This document shows positions 1 to 6,639 of a stretch of DNA of 8,735 nt, piece by piece. The notes beneath the pieces were generated by a model that saw nothing but the letters and a program-made list of their open reading frames with translations, was not told where the DNA came from and did not search any database. The DNA comes from Acidimicrobiia bacterium (GTDB lineage: Bacteria; Actinomycetota; Acidimicrobiia; Spongiisociales; ZC4RG35), in contig WHTL01000161.1 of the NCBI GenBank assembly GCA_009377735.1, positions 1 to 8,735 of the forward strand, written 5' to 3'. The position numbers and the translations under genes are program-made. Position 1 is the first letter of the stretch, and each line of letters begins with the position of its first letter.

Positions 1-1248
1 GAACAGCTCGATGGCCCTTTTGATTCCATCCACCAAGGCGTCCGCGTCCTCCCGGTTGTTGTAGATATGGAACGAAGCGCGCGCCGTTGCGACCACACCG
101 AGTTCCGCCATGAGGGGCTTGGCGCAATGGTGGCCGGCTCGCACCGCCACGCCGCCCTCGTCGAGGATGGTGGCCAGATCATGGGCGTGGATGTCCCCGA
201 CTGTGAACGAGATCACGCCAGCCCGGTCGGGGCCCTCCTTGGGACCTTGGATCTCAAGACCGTCGATCCCGGTCAATCTCTCGAGGGCATACTCGGTCAG
301 GTCCCGGTCGTGTGCCGCCACTGTCTCCATCCCAACCGTTTCGAGGTATTCGATGGCGGCGGTGAGCCCGACGGCTTCGATGATCGGTGGTGTTCCCGCC
401 TCGAAGCGATGGGGTATGGGAGCCCACGTCGAGCGGCCCAGCTGGACGTCGGCGATCATGTCGCCACCGAACTCGATCGGCTCCATTTTCTCCAGGAGCC
501 GCTGGCTCGCCCATAGGGCCCCGATACCCGTCGGGCCCAGCATCTTGTGGGACGAGAAGGCCAGGGCGTCGATATCGAGAGCGGAGACGTCCACCGAATG
601 ATGGGGCACCAATTGGGCACCGTCGACGACGACCATGGCGTCGGCTGCACGGGCGGCCGCAGAGATACGGTCGAGAGGCGGCGAGATCCCCAGCACATTC
701 GACATTCCAGTGATGGACACCACGGCAACGTCATCATCCATCATGGCCTCGTAGGCGTCGAGGTCTAGACGCTGGTCCGCGTTGAGAGGTACATGGTCGA
801 GGCGGGCTCCGGTCATGGCTGCAACCTGTTGCCAAGGGACAAGATTTGCATGGTGCTCCGCCACCGTGGACACGATCCTGTCGTCTTGACCGAGGTTGGC
901 CATACCCCAACCCAGGGCTACCTGGTTGAGGCCAGTGGTGGCACCTCGGTTCAGAATCACCTGTTGGTCGTCGGGTGCCCCGATGAATCGAGCGACCCTT
1001 GTCCGGGTCGCCTCATATGCCTCGGTGGAGGCGACCGACAGCTGGTAGGCGCCACGATGAACATTGGCGTACGTGGTTCGGGCGAACTCGTCCATGGCCT
1101 CGAGCACCGACTCGGGTTTCTGACTGCTCGCTCCCGAATCGAGGAAGTGCAGGTCTGGATCTGCGGCCAGAACGGGGAAGTCGCCCCGATAATCTTTGGT
1201 AGTCACGGCATCGGATCCGTCGGCTGGGGACGACTCGGCCTCGGTCAT
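1..1248 (-). CDS. sufS: Cysteine desulfurase SufS (C-terminus cut by window edge)
   Basis: PLP-dependent cysteine desulfurase that takes sulfur from L-cysteine as an enzyme persulfide and feeds it to the SUF iron-sulfur assembly machinery in the cytoplasm. I translated the reverse strand fully: 416 codons are open from the ATG to the left edge. Family motifs occur in order: EHHAN near residues 131-135 (PLP-stacking His), VDGAQ with Asp209 (binds the pyridine nitrogen), SSHKM with Lys235 (Schiff-base lysine), RFEAGTP, and RAGHHCA with Cys375 (persulfide cysteine). The length suggests only a few residues are missing beyond position 1. The N-terminus has about 17 extra polar residues before the conserved start of the fold. 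The ATG overlaps the sufC stop codon as ATGA, so translation is probably coupled to sufC. In Gram-positive-type operons sufU usually follows; it would lie outside the window. Confidence 0.97.
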   Translation of the reverse strand, partial: MTEAESSPADGSDAVTTKDYRGDFPVLAADPDLHFLDSGASSQKPESVLEAMDEFARTTYANVHRGAYQLSVASTEAYEATRTRVARFIGAPDDQQVILNRGATTGLNQVALGWGMANLGQDDRIVSTVAEHHANLVPWQQVAAMTGARLDHVPLNADQRLDLDAYEAMMDDDVAVVSITGMSNVLGISPPLDRISAAARAADAMVVVDGAQLVPHHSVDVSALDIDALAFSSHKMLGPTGIGALWASQRLLEKMEPIEFGGDMIADVQLGRSTWAPIPHRFEAGTPPIIEAVGLTAAIEYLETVGMETVAAHDRDLTEYALERLTGIDGLEIQGPKEGPDRAGVISFTVGDIHAHDLATILDEGGVAVRAGHHCAKPLMAELGVVATARASFHIYNNREDADALVDGIKRAIELF

Positions 1249-2012
1249 CGACTTGCTGCTTCGACCCGAAACGCCTCGTACCCCTCATCCTCGAGTTGGG
1301 CGGCGATTTCCGCACCACCGGAGAGATGAACCCTTCCGTTGAGGAAGATGTGCACCCGGTCCGGTGTGATGTAATCGAGGAGTCGCTGATAGTGGGTGAT
1401 GATGAGGAAGCCTCGGTCGGGGCCGGTCAGTTTGTTGACACCCTCGGCGACGGTGCGCAGGGCGTCGATGTCGAGCCCGGAGTCGGTCTCGTCCATGACG
1501 GCGAGTTCCGGTTCCAGCACTGCCATCTGGAGAACTTCGTTTCGTTTCCGCTCACCCCCGGAGAACCCCTCGTTGAGGTATCGATCGGCGAACGACCCGT
1601 GCATACCGACCGAATTCATGGCCTCCATCACCTTGAGCCGGAGCTCGATGACCGTGTGGTCGATACCGGTTCGGTTGGATAGGGCCTGACGGAGGAACTG
1701 TGTGACCGATACACCGGGGATCGCCTCGGGGTACTGAAAGGCCAGGAACATTCCCAACTTTGCCCGGTAGTCGGGGGCGGCCGCCGTGATGTCCTCGCCC
1801 TTATAGGTGATGGTCCCCTCGGTGACCCGGTAGGAGGGGTGACCCATGACGACGTTCGCCAGTGTCGACTTCCCAGATCCGTTGGGGCCCATGAGTGCGT
1901 GGATCTCGCCCTTGTTTACCTCGAGATCGACACCTTTGAGGATCTCGGTGTCGGCGGCGATGGCGACGGCATGAAGGTTCTCGAGCTTTAGGAGTGGGGT
2001 TTCGGAAGTCAC
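1245..2012 (-). CDS. sufC: Fe-S assembly ATPase SufC
   Basis: ABC-type ATPase that works as a soluble subunit of the SufBCD scaffold, using ATP to drive cluster assembly; it is not a transporter. The 255-residue length is usual for the family. Visible motifs: Walker A GPNGSGKST at 42-50, Q-loop Gln93, signature FSGGERKR at 150-157 (the SufC form of LSGGQ), Walker B ending in MDETDSGLD at 173-181 with catalytic Glu175, and H-loop His207 in IITHYQR. The start is a GTG: an in-frame TAA lies seven codons upstream, and no other usable start falls between. No good Shine-Dalgarno precedes it, but a TAACAT box lies 9 bases upstream. It is the first gene of the leftward unit and overlaps sufS by 4 bases. 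SufB and SufD, its structural partners, are not upstream, because the next gene diverges. Confidence 0.98.
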   Translation of the reverse strand: MTSETPLLKLENLHAVAIAADTEILKGVDLEVNKGEIHALMGPNGSGKSTLANVVMGHPSYRVTEGTITYKGEDITAAAPDYRAKLGMFLAFQYPEAIPGVSVTQFLRQALSNRTGIDHTVIELRLKVMEAMNSVGMHGSFADRYLNEGFSGGERKRNEVLQMAVLEPELAVMDETDSGLDIDALRTVAEGVNKLTGPDRGFLIITHYQRLLDYITPDRVHIFLNGRVHLSGGAEIAAQLEDEGYEAFRVEAASR

Positions 2013-2021
2013 GATGTACCC

Positions 2022-2053
2022 ATGTTATTTCCCTTATCGCCGTGTGGGAAATA
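2022..2053 (-). promoter_or_regulatory. Inverted repeat over the probable sufC promoter
   Basis: A perfect 8-bp inverted repeat, TATTTCCC (2026-2033) and GGGAAATA (2046-2053), is separated by 12 bases and lies 13 bases upstream of the sufC GTG. Read on the minus strand, TAACAT (2027 to 2022) could be the -10 box and TTCCCA (2050 to 2045) a weak -35 with a 17-base spacer, so the repeat would lie across the core promoter, a normal site for a repressor. It could instead form a hairpin in a leader RNA. The sequence does not match the SufR or IscR operators as I remember them. The bases are seen; the function is inferred. Confidence 0.4.
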
Positions 2054-2077
2054 CAGGGCCACCGGTTGGGTGCCTCA

Positions 2078-2107
2078 TTGCCGACCATGGCCCCGCATCG
2101 CTACCGT
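2078..2107 (+). promoter_or_regulatory. Possible leaderless promoter of the deacylase gene
   Basis: TTGCCG (2078-2083) and TACCGT (2102-2107) are spaced by 18 bases and resemble -35 and -10 boxes. The -10 ends 8 bases before the ATG at 2116. No Shine-Dalgarno is visible ahead of that ATG, so a transcript starting at or near the start codon would explain how it is translated. This is a weak call made from sequence alone. Confidence 0.3.
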
Positions 2108-2115
2108 TTCCGTGC

Positions 2116-2589
2116 ATGACTCTGCCCAAAGCCACCCAGACCGTGGTTGCCGCAGCCCGAGAACACGGTCTCGAGATAGAAGTATCTGAGTTCCCCAAAG
2201 GCACCAAGACGGCAGCTGATGCTGCCGCCGCCATCGGATGCAACGTGGGCGCCATTGTGAAGTCTCTGGTGTTCACCGTCGACGATTCTCCCGTGCTTGC
2301 CCTGGTGCCCGGTGATCTGCATCTCGACACCGACCGTCTCGCTGCGGTGGTCGGGGGCGGATCGGCCCAGCGTGCCACTCTCGATGCGGTACGTTCCGCC
2401 ACCGGGTTTGCGGCAGGGGGTACCCCACCATTCGGGCACGCCAGTCGGCTACCTGTGTACGCCGACAATCTGCTTCGGCGCCACGACCCCGTCTGGGCGG
2501 CTGGGGGAACTCCCACCACGGTGTTCCCACTTGCCATTGCCGATCTCGATCGCGTGGTTGGCCCCGAGTGGGTGGATATCTCACAATGA
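2116..2589 (+). CDS. YbaK/EbsC-family aminoacyl-tRNA deacylase
   Basis: A stand-alone editing protein of the YbaK/ProX superfamily. These hydrolyse mischarged tRNAs in trans, for example Cys-tRNA(Pro) or Ala-tRNA(Pro), in the cytoplasm. The 157-residue product has the family layout: an FPKGTKTAADAAAAIGC segment, then VKSLVF with the conserved Lys49, a central PVLALVPGD strand, and the GGTPPFGH loop at 101-108, which corresponds to the family's substrate-pocket GG..PfG loop. The reading frame is open back to an ATG at 2014, but that start would abut the divergent sufC start and run through the inverted repeat. The ATG at 2116 gives the normal family length and begins at the first helix. Its stop overlaps the next gene's start as ATGA. 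Which tRNA it edits cannot be told from sequence. Confidence 0.9.
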   Translation: MTLPKATQTVVAAAREHGLEIEVSEFPKGTKTAADAAAAIGCNVGAIVKSLVFTVDDSPVLALVPGDLHLDTDRLAAVVGGGSAQRATLDAVRSATGFAAGGTPPFGHASRLPVYADNLLRRHDPVWAAGGTPTTVFPLAIADLDRVVGPEWVDISQ

Positions 2590-3443
2590 CGGAGCGCACC
2601 CGTCCTCCGATCTTTGTCGGCGGCACAGGGAGAAGTGGCACCACGATCTTGGCGAAGGCGGTGAGCGCTCACCCTTCGGTCTCCCTCGTGCCGATCGAGA
2701 CGAGGTTCCTGGTGGACGGCAACGGCCTGCTCGACGTAGTGGCAGATCCGGACCGATTCCCTGCCTTCCGGGAGCGGATCACCACCACCTGGTGGAAGCG
2801 AACGTCGGCATACGGCGACAGCCGGGGTCTCCATCTGATCATCGACGAGGGATTGCTCGAAAATGCGTTGCGTGCTCTCGAGGTAGCGATCGGTGAGGAA
2901 AGAATTCTCGACGGGGCACGCCAGTTTGCCGACGAGATCCTCGACACCCAGCTTTCCGGTGCGGACACGTGGGTGGAGATGACTCCTACCACCGTGGCAA
3001 GGAGCGCCGATCTCGCTCGTCTCTATCCCGATATGAAGCTGATCCACATTCATCGGGATGGCCGGGATGTCGCTTGCTCGGTGGCCAAGATGAAATGGGG
3101 TCCCAGCGATCCCTTCGAGGGCCTGGAGTGGTGGGCCGATTCCCTGCGCCGCGCTGGCCAGGGTTCGACCGGATTGGACCGATCCTCTCTCATGCATGTG
3201 GATCTCGAGGACCTGGTGGGTCCGGCCCGGGATTTAGTTCGGGAGCGGATTCTCGAGTTCCTCGGTCTGGAGCCCGATTGCGCCATGGTGGAGTTCTGGG
3301 AAGCCGAGATGACGGGCACGCACGCCCACGTCGACCAGTGGTTGAAGGACATACCACCGGAGCAGACAGAGGACTTTCGGGAGCTACACCGTCAGCTCGT
3401 CGACCAACTGGGCCGTGATGGCGTGGTGATGGGCGGGAGCTGA
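2586..3443 (+). CDS. Sulfotransferase family protein (PAPS-dependent)
   Basis: A predicted sulfotransferase that would move a sulfuryl group from PAPS to a hydroxyl or amine acceptor. The 285-residue product has the P-loop-like 5'-phosphosulfate motif VGGTGRSGTT at 11-20, right at the N-terminus. The 3'-phosphate motif is represented by HRDGRDVACSV at 156-166, including Arg157 and a following serine. A TPTT segment and a KLIHIHRD strand precede it, as in the bacterial Sulfotransfer_3 type. There is no signal peptide, so it should be cytosolic. I start it at the ATG that overlaps the deacylase stop as ATGA, giving probable translational coupling; a GTG at 2568 is in frame but adds only six residues with no match to the fold. 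The acceptor is unknown, and no glycan or lipid pathway is adjacent. It converges on the polymerase gene. Confidence 0.87.
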   Translation: MTERTRPPIFVGGTGRSGTTILAKAVSAHPSVSLVPIETRFLVDGNGLLDVVADPDRFPAFRERITTTWWKRTSAYGDSRGLHLIIDEGLLENALRALEVAIGEERILDGARQFADEILDTQLSGADTWVEMTPTTVARSADLARLYPDMKLIHIHRDGRDVACSVAKMKWGPSDPFEGLEWWADSLRRAGQGSTGLDRSSLMHVDLEDLVGPARDLVRERILEFLGLEPDCAMVEFWEAEMTGTHAHVDQWLKDIPPEQTEDFRELHRQLVDQLGRDGVVMGGS

Positions 3444-3446
3444 CCA

Positions 3447-3503
3447 GTTACCCCAACCCCGGGTTGAGGACACCGCCCGGCGACCACCTCCGCCCTAGGT
3501 TCG
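3447..3503. repeat. 57-bp direct repeat, copy 1
   Basis: First copy of a near-perfect tandem repeat with a 61-base period. It begins with GTTACCCCAACCCC just 3 bases after the sulfotransferase stop and ends with CCCTAGGTTCG. It differs from copy 2 at one base (C at 3491 versus A at 3552). The unit contains the short inverted repeat CAACCC-C-GGGTTG and a CCTAGG palindrome. There is no long open frame or T-run. A role at the convergent gene ends, such as RNA 3'-end formation, is possible but not shown. Confidence 0.95.
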
Positions 3504-3507
3504 AACG

Positions 3508-3564
3508 GTTACCCCAACCCCGGGTTGAGGACACCGCCCGGCGACCACCTCAGCCCTAGGTTCG
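3508..3564. repeat. 57-bp direct repeat, copy 2 (overlaps a CDS end)
   Basis: Second copy, separated from the first by the 4 bases AACG. Its last 9 bases (3556-3564) are the final two sense codons (Arg, Thr) and the TAG stop of the minus-strand polymerase gene. Copy 1 therefore carries a spare version of that gene end. A local 61-bp duplication that caught the gene's tail explains this simply; insertion of a dispersed intergenic repeat is the alternative. Confidence 0.95.
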
Positions 3565-4497
3565 CTCGTTGCTCTGGCGTTCGTCCCGGTCCGCCCAGTC
3601 GAGCAAGGGCGCCAGGTCGAAGATGTGGTCGTCGATGGTCTCGTGTAGGTCACCCAGGTCGGCGTAGCGACTCGGCACGGTGAAGATGGTGAAGTCCCGT
3701 GGGTCGGCGTCGTCTATCTCGTCCCAGCGTACAGGTGTGGACACCCGGGCGTCGGGAGTGCCTCGGATGGAGTATGCCGCGGCGATGGTGTGGTCGCGGG
3801 CGTTTTGGTTGTAGTCGACGAATAGCTTTGCTGGGTCACGGTCCTTGCGCCACCAATCGGTAGTGACCAGGTCGGGGGCACGTCTTTCCACCTCGCGGGC
3901 GAAGGCAAGAGCCCCGCGACGTACCTCCTTGAACTCATGCTCTGGCTTCACACGGACATAGGTATGCAGCCCGGAGCCTCCGCTCGTCTTCGGATAGCCG
4001 GTCGCACCGAGCTCATCGAGCACTTCATGCACGACCTGGGCGACCTTGGGAACCGTCTCGTAGGGGCAGTCCGGCCCAGGATCGAGATCGATGCGCCACT
4101 CGTCCGGCTTTTCGGTGTGTCCGCGGCGGCTGTTCCACGGGTGGAACTCCACCGTCGACATCTGCACCGCCCAAATCACCGAGCCCAGCTCGGTGACACA
4201 CAGCTCGTCGGCCGTTCGACCCCAACGAGGAAAGTACAACTCAACGGTCTCAACCCAGGGTGGCGCCCCTGCCGGCAACCTCTTCTGGTGCACCTTGTCG
4301 CCCGCCAGTCCCTTGGGGAAGCGGTGCAGCATGGTGGGACGCTCCCACAAAGCGTTGACGATTCCAGGACCCACCGCCATGTAATAGTCGACCAGGTCAC
4401 CCTTGGTCGCCCCACTCTCGGGAAAATAGACCCGGTCGGGGTTGGTGACCTTCACGGTCCGGTCGCCGACCTCCACCTCCACGAACGGGCTTGCCAT
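3556..4497 (-). CDS. Stand-alone LigD-type primase-polymerase (PolDom)
   Basis: DNA-repair polymerase of the archaeo-eukaryotic primase superfamily, equivalent to the polymerase domain of bacterial LigD, which adds (ribo)nucleotides at gaps and broken ends during non-homologous end joining. The 313 residues cover that domain only; no ligase or phosphoesterase domain is present. The three catalytic motifs are intact: DLDPG with Asp137 and Asp139 (metal ligands), SGGSGLH at 172-178, and FVDYNQN with Asp228. HRFPKG and HQKR near 58-73 are also typical. Actinobacteria carry such stand-alone versions besides full LigD; no Ku or ligase gene is nearby. The frame has an in-frame TTG two codons earlier, but I prefer the ATG. 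No clear Shine-Dalgarno precedes it, though TAGCGT lies 6 bases upstream. The last nine bases lie in repeat copy 2. Confidence 0.95.
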   Translation of the reverse strand: MASPFVEVEVGDRTVKVTNPDRVYFPESGATKGDLVDYYMAVGPGIVNALWERPTMLHRFPKGLAGDKVHQKRLPAGAPPWVETVELYFPRWGRTADELCVTELGSVIWAVQMSTVEFHPWNSRRGHTEKPDEWRIDLDPGPDCPYETVPKVAQVVHEVLDELGATGYPKTSGGSGLHTYVRVKPEHEFKEVRRGALAFAREVERRAPDLVTTDWWRKDRDPAKLFVDYNQNARDHTIAAAYSIRGTPDARVSTPVRWDEIDDADPRDFTIFTVPSRYADLGDLHETIDDHIFDLAPLLDWADRDERQSNERT

Positions 4498-4503
4498 ACC
4501 CAA

Positions 4504-4509
4504 ACGCTA
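4504..4509 (-). promoter_or_regulatory. Possible -10 box for leaderless polymerase mRNA
   Basis: On the minus strand TAGCGT fits the TAnnnT -10 pattern and ends 6 bases before the polymerase ATG at 4497. No convincing -35 or Shine-Dalgarno is seen. The 97-base gap from the upstream MBL gene leaves room for a separate promoter. Confidence 0.28.
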
Positions 4510-4594
4510 GCGCAAGCCTCGTGGAAACTCTTGGGTCGCCTAATTAGAGACCGGGTGTGCCGTTACGAGTGCCGGAGGCGCCCAGAAGTAACAG

Positions 4595-5179
4595 CTACCA
4601 GCCCCGTTCTCGCCACTCCTCCAGATGGGGACGCTCCGTGCCCACGCTGGTGTCCTCGCCGTGGCCGGGCCGAATGGGCGTGCCATCGGGATAGACCATG
4701 AGCCGGACCTCGACCGAGTCCATGATCTGGTCGAAGTCGGAATAGTCCCAGCGCGTGGCCCCCGGTCCGCCTGGGAAGAGAGTGTCGCCGGTAAGGAGGC
4801 TGCCATCAACCAGGAAGCAGGTCGATCCCGGCGTGTGGCCGGGGGTGTGAATGGTGGTGATGGTCACATCGTTCAGGACGATCTCCTCACCGTCCTCCAA
4901 GGGAACGTCAGGAGCGCGACCAGCGATGTCCCGGTCGGCTGGGTGGAGCCGGAACGGGATGTCGAGTGCCTCCCTCACATCGTCGACGGCACCGGTGTGA
5001 TCGTGGTGGCCATGGGTGGTGAGAATGGATTCGATCTGAAGTCCGGCACATGCCGCTAGAATCCGGTCGGGTTCGGCTGCAGCGTCGACGATCACACCGC
5101 GTTGTGTGGTGGGTGAGGACACGATATACACGCAGTTGTCCATAGCACCCAGACGTAGCTTGTTGATGGTGGGTTCCAC
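4595..5179 (-). CDS. MBL-fold metallo-hydrolase (glyoxalase II-like)
   Basis: Small cytosolic metallo-beta-lactamase-fold hydrolase, 194 residues, probably binding two metal ions and hydrolysing a thioester or ester; the substrate is unknown. Ligand motifs are complete: THGHHDHTG with His56, His58, Asp60 and His61; HTPGHTPGS with His115; LLTGDTLF with Asp132; and RPGHGEDTSVGTE with His173. Motif order and size resemble the short YcbL/glyoxalase II-like group, which lacks the extra C-terminal helical domain of classic glyoxalase II. It begins with GTG, preceded at a good distance by a strong Shine-Dalgarno (GAGAGGTG, 7 bases away on the minus strand), which fixes the start. An internal ATG at codon 13 is less likely. 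It lies 97 bases upstream of the polymerase gene on the same strand and diverges from the SLH-VanW gene. An operon link with the polymerase is possible but uncertain. Confidence 0.93.
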   Translation of the reverse strand: MEPTINKLRLGAMDNCVYIVSSPTTQRGVIVDAAAEPDRILAACAGLQIESILTTHGHHDHTGAVDDVREALDIPFRLHPADRDIAGRAPDVPLEDGEEIVLNDVTITTIHTPGHTPGSTCFLVDGSLLTGDTLFPGGPGATRWDYSDFDQIMDSVEVRLMVYPDGTPIRPGHGEDTSVGTERPHLEEWRERGW

Positions 5180-5272
5180 GGGGGGTCACCTCTCTTGTAG
5201 GGGTCAGCGGAAAATCGGGAACCGATCCCTTTTTGGCTGCGTGTACTTTTCGAAGGCCAATTTTCGCGACGT

Positions 5273-5278
5273 TACGAT
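5273..5278 (+). promoter_or_regulatory. Possible -10 box of the SLH-VanW gene
   Basis: TACGAT ends 8 bases before the GTG start at 5287. AGGA (5279-5282) sits between them and could serve as a weak Shine-Dalgarno only if transcription starts further upstream. No clear -35 is seen. The rest of the 5180-5286 divergent spacer holds a small ATCGG-GAA-CCGAT hairpin (5214-5226) and AT-rich patches, with nothing else I can name. Confidence 0.27.
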
Positions 5279-5286
5279 AGGAATCT

Positions 5287-6636
5287 GTGAAACGCACACT
5301 CATACTCGTCATTTGCATGCTCACCCTCGCTGCTGCGGTCCCCACCGCCGCACAGGAGCTACCGCCCGGGGGGAGCTTCACCGACGACAACGGTAGCGTT
5401 CACGAGGGGGCGATTGAGGCGATCTACACCGAGCGCATCACCACCGGTTGTAACGCCGAGGAGACGCTCTTCTGCCCCGATGACCCGGTAACCCGTGGCC
5501 AGATGGCGGCCTTCCTGGTACGCGCCGTCGAGGGGATCGAAAGGCGGCCCGGCGCCGACGCCTTTGTCGACGACGACGAGTCGGTGTTCGAGGCGGACAT
5601 CAACGGCATAGCAGCTGCCGAGGTGACCTTCGGGTGCAACCCACCGGAGAACGACAGGTTCTGTCCGGATTGGTCAGTGACCAGAGAGCAGATGGCGACC
5701 TTCTTGGTGAAGGCATTCGAATTGGCCGACGAGGAGGGCCCAGGCGACAACCCGTTTGAGGATGTTGGCGAGTTCAACGTCCATCGCGAGAACATCATTT
5801 TCCTCGCAGAGTCGGGGATCACGGTTGGCTGTAACCCGCCCGACAACGACAGGTTCTGCCCCACGGCACCGGTCACCCGCGGGGAGATGGCAACCTTCCT
5901 TGCCAGGGCGTTGGGTCTCGAGCCCATCGAGGTGCCCCCGGTTGCACACATGCTCGCCCGCTTCACCACCTATCACGACTGCTGTCAGCCACGGGTGGAG
6001 AACATCCACCTCATGGCGGATCAGGTCGACGACTCGGTGGTAGAACCCGGTGAGACATACTCCATCAACAATGAGATCGGCCCACGAACCGAGGAGAAGG
6101 GCTATGTTCCTGCCCCCATCCTGGTGGACGGTGAGTTGGTGATGGGTGTCGGTGGGGGCGTCAGTCAGTTCGCCACGACGATGTTCAACGCCATCGTCTA
6201 CAGCGGACTCGAGGAAGTCGACCACCAGCCACACAGCATCTACATCAGTCGTTACCCGGTGGCGGTGGAGGGCACCCTCAACTACCCGAACATCGATCTG
6301 GCTTTCCGCAACGACAGTGATTCTCCGGTGACGATCGAGACGTCCTACACCGACACTTCTCTCACCGTCGAGCTGTGGGGATTCAACGATTACCGGGAGG
6401 TCGCCGGCGATCACAGCGCCAGCAATGGGACACACGTGGAGGTATTGAACGCGGGTGGTGACCAAGCCCGTGTCGTCGATCTCGACGTGACGCAGACCGG
6501 GACCAGGTCATATCAGGTAGATCGGACCGTCGATGGACCCGACGGCGTGATCCACGACGACACCTGGCACTGGACCTACCGAGACCCCAACGAGGAGTAC
6601 CCCGGCACAGACGTAGCCGAATCAAGAAACCCATAA
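5287..6636 (+). CDS. Secreted SLH-repeat and VanW-domain protein
   Basis: Predicted exported cell-envelope protein of 449 residues. Residues 1-22 form a signal peptide (MKR, a hydrophobic core, likely cleavage after PTAA). Three S-layer-homology repeats follow at about 31-88, 93-147 and 157-211, each ending in a VTR.(Q/E)MA.FL motif; SLH repeats bind secondary wall polymers. Each repeat has a GCN...FCP cysteine pair (C55/C63, C117/C126, C182/C191), likely disulfides outside the cell. A VanW domain spans about 225-360, with EPGETYSINNEIGPRTEEKGY and the GVGGGVSQFATTMFNA core. The C-terminal part (about 390-440) resembles the G5-like tail often found behind VanW. VanW was named from a vancomycin-resistance cluster, but its biochemical role is unsettled, and no vanHAX genes are here. 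The GTG start has AGGA 4 bases upstream and gives a clean signal peptide. A GC hairpin follows the stop. Confidence 0.95.
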   Translation: MKRTLILVICMLTLAAAVPTAAQELPPGGSFTDDNGSVHEGAIEAIYTERITTGCNAEETLFCPDDPVTRGQMAAFLVRAVEGIERRPGADAFVDDDESVFEADINGIAAAEVTFGCNPPENDRFCPDWSVTREQMATFLVKAFELADEEGPGDNPFEDVGEFNVHRENIIFLAESGITVGCNPPDNDRFCPTAPVTRGEMATFLARALGLEPIEVPPVAHMLARFTTYHDCCQPRVENIHLMADQVDDSVVEPGETYSINNEIGPRTEEKGYVPAPILVDGELVMGVGGGVSQFATTMFNAIVYSGLEEVDHQPHSIYISRYPVAVEGTLNYPNIDLAFRNDSDSPVTIETSYTDTSLTVELWGFNDYREVAGDHSASNGTHVEVLNAGGDQARVVDLDVTQTGTRSYQVDRTVDGPDGVIHDDTWHWTYRDPNEEYPGTDVAESRNP

Positions 6637-6639
6637 CCT

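Noticed and set aside
793..1329. A 178-codon plus-strand frame and similar frames across 67-1690
   Set aside because: These lie opposite sufS and sufC, whose translations carry complete catalytic motifs; the plus-strand frames show no family features.
2034..3197. A 387-codon open frame on the minus strand across the deacylase and sulfotransferase genes
   Set aside because: It has low-complexity, Arg/Ser/Pro-rich stretches and no recognisable domain, and it is antisense to two genes with intact motifs. Long antisense frames are expected in GC-rich DNA.
3498..3506. GGTTCGAAC, resembling a tRNA T-arm
   Set aside because: The flanks do not form the 5-bp T-stem, and no D-arm, anticodon arm or acceptor stem can be built around it. 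It arises at the junction of the two direct repeats.
3447..3564. The direct repeats as a CRISPR array
   Set aside because: There are only two copies, each 57 bp with a 4-base separator and no spacer-sized unique sequence, and no cas genes are nearby.
4562..4592. GTTAC/GTAAC inverted repeat after the MBL gene as a terminator
   Set aside because: The stem is only 5 bp, the interior pairing is poor, and no T-run follows on the minus strand.
5214..5226. ATCGG-GAA-CCGAT hairpin next to T-runs as an attenuator or terminator in the MBL leader
   Set aside because: A 5-bp stem with a 3-base loop is weak, the gene's transcription start is unknown, and no leader peptide or alternative fold is visible.
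5674..6465. A 263-codon minus-strand frame inside the SLH-VanW gene
   Set aside because: It is an antisense shadow of a well-supported secreted protein with a signal peptide, repeats and a known domain.
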